From: CAKOSP01 sp964404455
Lineage (GTDB): Bacteria > Bacillota_I > Bacilli_A > RF39 > UBA660
Length of the DNA stretch: 25,105 bases
NCBI GenBank assembly: GCA_964404455.1
Contig: CAYOJY010000008.1
Location: 1 to 25,105, forward strand
Direction of reading: 5' to 3'
A program made the translations under genes and the position numbers. The notes beneath the pieces are model-generated. The model had not been told where the DNA came from. It saw nothing but the letters and a program-made list of their open reading frames with translations, and searched no databases. Shown here piece after piece: positions 22,511 to 25,105 of the stretch (the stretch's first letter is position 1; each line of letters opens with the position of its first letter).

Positions 22511-23755
22511 ATGCGAAGAATAATAGCAAGCCTTGACGTTGGCAGTAGCACAATTAAACTAATCATTGGCGAAATATTTAAAAATAAGTTAAATGTTATT
22601 GCCTGTGTTGATGTTGTATCAAGAGGAATAAAAAAAGGATATATAGTTAATGCTGAAAGTGCAATTGAATCTTTAAAAGAAGTTTTTGCAAAAGCTGAAG
22701 AAATAATTAACCTTCCTATTAAAAAGATAATTGTTACTGTTCCAAGTTTTGGTGCTGAATGTTTTTATACCGAAGGAAGCACTACAATCAATAATGAAGA
22801 TAAAATGATTAAGCATCAAGATTTAATTCGATCAATGCAGGCATCAGTTTATAATAAAATAAATGAAAGTAAAGATTTAATTAGTATTTTACCTACAAGT
22901 TTTTTATTAGATGATGTTGAAAAAACTCATAATCCGATTGGATTAACTGCTGAAAAACTAACTATTAAAGCTGTAGCGATAACAGTTCCTAAAAAAAATG
23001 TTATTCCCATTGCCAAATGTTTAGAGAAAATCGGCATAGAAATTATTGATGTTATAATAGGACCACTCGGCGATTATTATGAATTTAAAAACAGCAATAC
23101 ATCATCAACCACCGGAGCAATTATTAATATTGGCGCCAGCAAAGTAGAAGTGTCGATATTTAATAAAGGTATTTTAACAGCAGTGGAGACATTAGATATT
23201 GGGGGAGAAAATATTGATGCTGATTTAGCATATATTTATAAGTTAAATAAAAAAGATTCGATATACGTAAAAGAAAATTTAGGACTAGCTCATAAAATGT
23301 TAGCTCAACCAAGTGAATCAATTACTTTAGAGGATAAAAACGGGGATATTGTTAAGATAAATCAATATGATGTAAGTGAAATTATTTCATCAAGATTACT
23401 GGAAATATTAAATTTAGCAAAAAAACAAATAAATCTCTTAACAAAAAGAGAAATAAGTTATATAATGGTTACAGGAGGAGTTACCGAACTAAAAGATTTT
23501 GAAATAATTTTAGATGAAGTATTTAATCGCAAGGCCGCTATTGGGGGAGTTTCTGAAATAGGAATTCGCAATAATAAGTTTTCAAGTGTTGCTGGTTTGA
23601 TTAAATATTATAATAATCGGTTAAAACTTCGAAATGTTGAATTTTCAATTTTTAATATAGAAGAACAAGAAGAATTGAGTGGATTACATAAAAAAATAAA
23701 TATTTCTGAAAACACTGTTTTAGGAAAATTATTTAGATATTTTTTTGATAATTAG
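22511..23755 (+). CDS. ftsA: Cell division protein FtsA
   Basis: FtsA is the actin-like protein that tethers FtsZ filaments to the membrane and recruits the septal machinery. It begins IIASLDVGSSTIKLIIGE, the phosphate-1 motif of the actin/Hsp70 ATPase fold, with INIGASKVEVSIF (phosphate 2) near residue 206 and MVTGGVTELKDFE (adenosine motif) near 318. The SHS2-type 1C domain is inserted at about 80-180. The last residues (LGKLFRYFFDN) can form the amphipathic membrane-targeting helix. At 414 residues it is normal. TAGGAG (22498-22503) is the ribosome site. ftsZ starts 12 bases after the stop. Confidence 0.94.
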   Translation: MRRIIASLDVGSSTIKLIIGEIFKNKLNVIACVDVVSRGIKKGYIVNAESAIESLKEVFAKAEEIINLPIKKIIVTVPSFGAECFYTEGSTTINNEDKMIKHQDLIRSMQASVYNKINESKDLISILPTSFLLDDVEKTHNPIGLTAEKLTIKAVAITVPKKNVIPIAKCLEKIGIEIIDVIIGPLGDYYEFKNSNTSSTTGAIINIGASKVEVSIFNKGILTAVETLDIGGENIDADLAYIYKLNKKDSIYVKENLGLAHKMLAQPSESITLEDKNGDIVKINQYDVSEIISSRLLEILNLAKKQINLLTKREISYIMVTGGVTELKDFEIILDEVFNRKAAIGGVSEIGIRNNKFSSVAGLIKYYNNRLKLRNVEFSIFNIEEQEELSGLHKKINISENTVLGKLFRYFFDN

Positions 23756-23767
23756 GAGGATAAATAG

Positions 23768-24820
23768 ATGAATGGATTAAAAATGGATCAAATAGCCAAA
23801 ATTAAAGTTGTAGGTGTTGGCGGCGGTGGCTGTAACGCTGTTAACCGAATGATTGAAGAAGGCGTTAAAAGCGTAGAATTTTATGTTGTTAATACAGATT
23901 TACAAGTTTTAAATACTTCTCAAGCGGAAAATAAAATACAAATTGGAAAATCTATTACAGGTGGAAGAGGAGCCGGTGCCAATCCAGAAATTGGTCGAGC
24001 AGCTGCTTTAGAATCAAAAGAAGAATTAGAAGAGGCTTTAAAAGGCGCTGATATGGTTTTTGTTGCCTGCGGTTTAGGCGGCGGGACAGGAACAGGTGCA
24101 GCCCCAATAATTGCCGAAATTGCTCAAGAAAATGGATCATTAACAGTTGGGATTGTAACTAAGCCATTTAGATTTGAAGGCAAAAGAAGAATGGAAAATG
24201 CTTTAATTGGTTTAGAAGAATTAAGAAGACATGTGGATACCTTAATAATTATTCCAAATGATCGTTTAAGAGATATTATCGATAAAACAACAAGTTTTGA
24301 TGATGCATTTAAAGAAGTTGATAATGTTTTACATCGTGGAGTTCAATCAATTTCCGATTTAATTGCCGTAACAGGAGTAATCAATTTAGATTTTGCCGAT
24401 GTTAAAACAGTTATGGAAAAAAGCGGAACAGCCATTATTGGAATTGGCTGCAATGCGGGAGAAAATAGAGCAATTGATGCAGCCAGACAAGCGGTTGCCA
24501 ATTCATTATTAGAAGCAACCATTGATGGCGCAACAAATGCCATCGTAAATGTAACAGGTGGAAAAAATTTAACTTTATTTGAAATAGAAGATGCAGTTGA
24601 AACTGTTCGCGAAGCAGCAAACAGTGATGTTAATATAATATTCGGAGCTATTAAAAATGAAAACTTAACTGATGAAGTTATTGTAACTGTTATTGCAACA
24701 GGATTTGATAATCAAACTGGAGAAGAAGCTTTATTTGGAGATGAATTACCTAAAAGAAGAACTCCTCAACCAACCGATGATTATGAAATACCCCCATTTT
24801 TAAGAAATAATGATTATTAA
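23768..24820 (+). CDS. ftsZ: Cell division protein FtsZ
   Basis: FtsZ is the tubulin-like GTPase that forms the division ring. It shows IKVVGVGGGGCNAVNRM (about 12-28), the tubulin signature GGGTGTG (104-110), NTDLQ and the T7-loop region NLDFADVKTVM. The variable linker is very short, and the conserved C-terminal peptide DDYEIPPFLR that binds FtsA is present. At 350 residues it is slightly shorter than usual because of that linker. AGGAGGA at 23754-23760 overlaps the ftsA stop, so the two are translationally coupled. A terminator follows at once. Confidence 0.97.
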   Translation: MNGLKMDQIAKIKVVGVGGGGCNAVNRMIEEGVKSVEFYVVNTDLQVLNTSQAENKIQIGKSITGGRGAGANPEIGRAAALESKEELEEALKGADMVFVACGLGGGTGTGAAPIIAEIAQENGSLTVGIVTKPFRFEGKRRMENALIGLEELRRHVDTLIIIPNDRLRDIIDKTTSFDDAFKEVDNVLHRGVQSISDLIAVTGVINLDFADVKTVMEKSGTAIIGIGCNAGENRAIDAARQAVANSLLEATIDGATNAIVNVTGGKNLTLFEIEDAVETVREAANSDVNIIFGAIKNENLTDEVIVTVIATGFDNQTGEEALFGDELPKRRTPQPTDDYEIPPFLRNNDY

Positions 24821-24823
24821 TTT

Positions 24824-24849
24824 AAGTTGATGAAAGTCAACTTTTTTTA
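24824..24849 (+). terminator. Terminator after ftsZ
   Basis: AAGTTGA (24824-24830) and TCAACTT (24837-24843) pair around a 6-base loop, followed by T to 24848. No later fts genes are in the operon. Confidence 0.8.
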
Positions 24850-24881
24850 TTACATTATTTGTAAACTTTGATAAAAATTGC

Positions 24882-24910
24882 TTGTCAAAACCAATTTAAT
24901 GTAGTATTAT
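24882..24910 (+). promoter_or_regulatory. Promoter of the secreted protein gene at the right edge
   Basis: TTGTCA (24882-24887), 17 bases, TATTAT (24905-24910), with GAAAGAGG (24921-24928) as ribosome site 5 bases before the ATG. Confidence 0.7.
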
Positions 24911-24933
24911 TTTATCATAGGAAAGAGGTTCGA

Positions 24934-25105
24934 ATGGAAAATAAGAAATTATATAGCATAATTGCTATAACCGCAGTATTCTTAACGGCAATCGGAGTAA
25001 CTTTTGCGTATTTTGCCGCAAGTGTAGGTGGGGGAGCTACAACCAATATTAATGTAGAAGCTAAAACAACTGATAAACTAACATTTACGAGTGGAACACC
25101 TGTAA
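24934..25105 (+). CDS. Secreted surface protein with a TasA/camelysin-like signal (partial)
   Basis: The window ends inside this gene; 57 codons are visible. The N-terminus has a short basic stretch (MENKK), a hydrophobic core (LYSIIAITAVFLTAIG) and VTFAYFAASVGGGA. The TFAYF segment resembles the cleavage region of SipW-processed proteins such as TasA and camelysin, where TYAYF-like motifs are common. The mature part begins polar and Thr-rich. The first 15 codons resemble the broken leader at 15983, so the genome holds at least two copies of this leader type. A surface or biofilm-fibre role is suggested by the leader only; the rest is not visible. Confidence 0.7.
   Translation, partial: MENKKLYSIIAITAVFLTAIGVTFAYFAASVGGGATTNINVEAKTTDKLTFTSGTPV

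Noticed and set aside
1..25105. tRNA or rRNA genes, CRISPR arrays, insertion sequences, prophage
   Set aside because: I looked in all gaps and saw no CCA-ended cloverleaf, no regular spaced repeats, and no transposase or phage gene.

Overview
The window looks like chromosome from an uncultured, host-associated, anaerobic low-G+C Firmicute close to the RF39/Erysipelotrichia-type Bacilli. The evidence is very high A+T with A/T-ending codons, strong GGAGG-type ribosome binding sites, TTGACA/TATAAT and extended -10 promoters, a T-box leader, an L20-type leader and a class III (oxygen-sensitive) ribonucleotide reductase. Peptidoglycan and division genes (murC, murD, ftsA, ftsZ) are present. TGA acts as a stop and TGG encodes Trp, so this is not a genetic-code-4 mycoplasma. 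The lineage assignment is inference.

Layout. (1) 1-3856: a terminator from an upstream gene, then a membrane sulfatase/LTA-synthase-like protein followed by asnB. (2) 3863-4117: a lone XRE regulator on the minus strand, divergent from a tight operon at 4208-7432 joined by ATGA overlaps: rmuC, a histidine-phosphatase-fold protein without its catalytic residues, a PduL-type phosphotransacylase and dusB. (3) 7424-8779: murC on the minus strand, overlapping dusB tail to tail. (4) 9131-11624: class III ribonucleotide reductase, with the large chain ending before the glycyl radical loop and the loop encoded by a separate 53-codon ORF. (5) 11843-14318: murD, then an anchored surface protein. (6) 14365-15817: a zinc-ribbon protein and a Y-family polymerase with a clamp motif, both minus. 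(7) 15983-16458: a decayed junction of a secreted-protein leader and an M55 aminopeptidase fragment. (8) 16482-19170: a threonine T-box, a small coiled-coil ORF, thrS lacking the TGS domain and a surface Ig-like protein. (9) 19381-20907: promoter, attenuator leader, infC with an AUA start, rpmI, and rplT with a C-terminal Rho_N-like domain. (10) 20906-22354: a serine hydrolase on the minus strand. (11) 22511-24820: ftsA-ftsZ, followed by a secreted protein cut by the window edge.

Most genes are housekeeping. The strongest candidate for something new is the split anaerobic ribonucleotide reductase: the ITGYLVG glycyl radical segment lies in a different frame, behind its own good ribosome binding site. 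Other points worth a look are the catalytically stripped phosphatase in the rmuC operon, the L20-Rho_N fusion, the chimeric pseudogene at about 16028 and a candidate LexA-like site in front of the Y-family polymerase.
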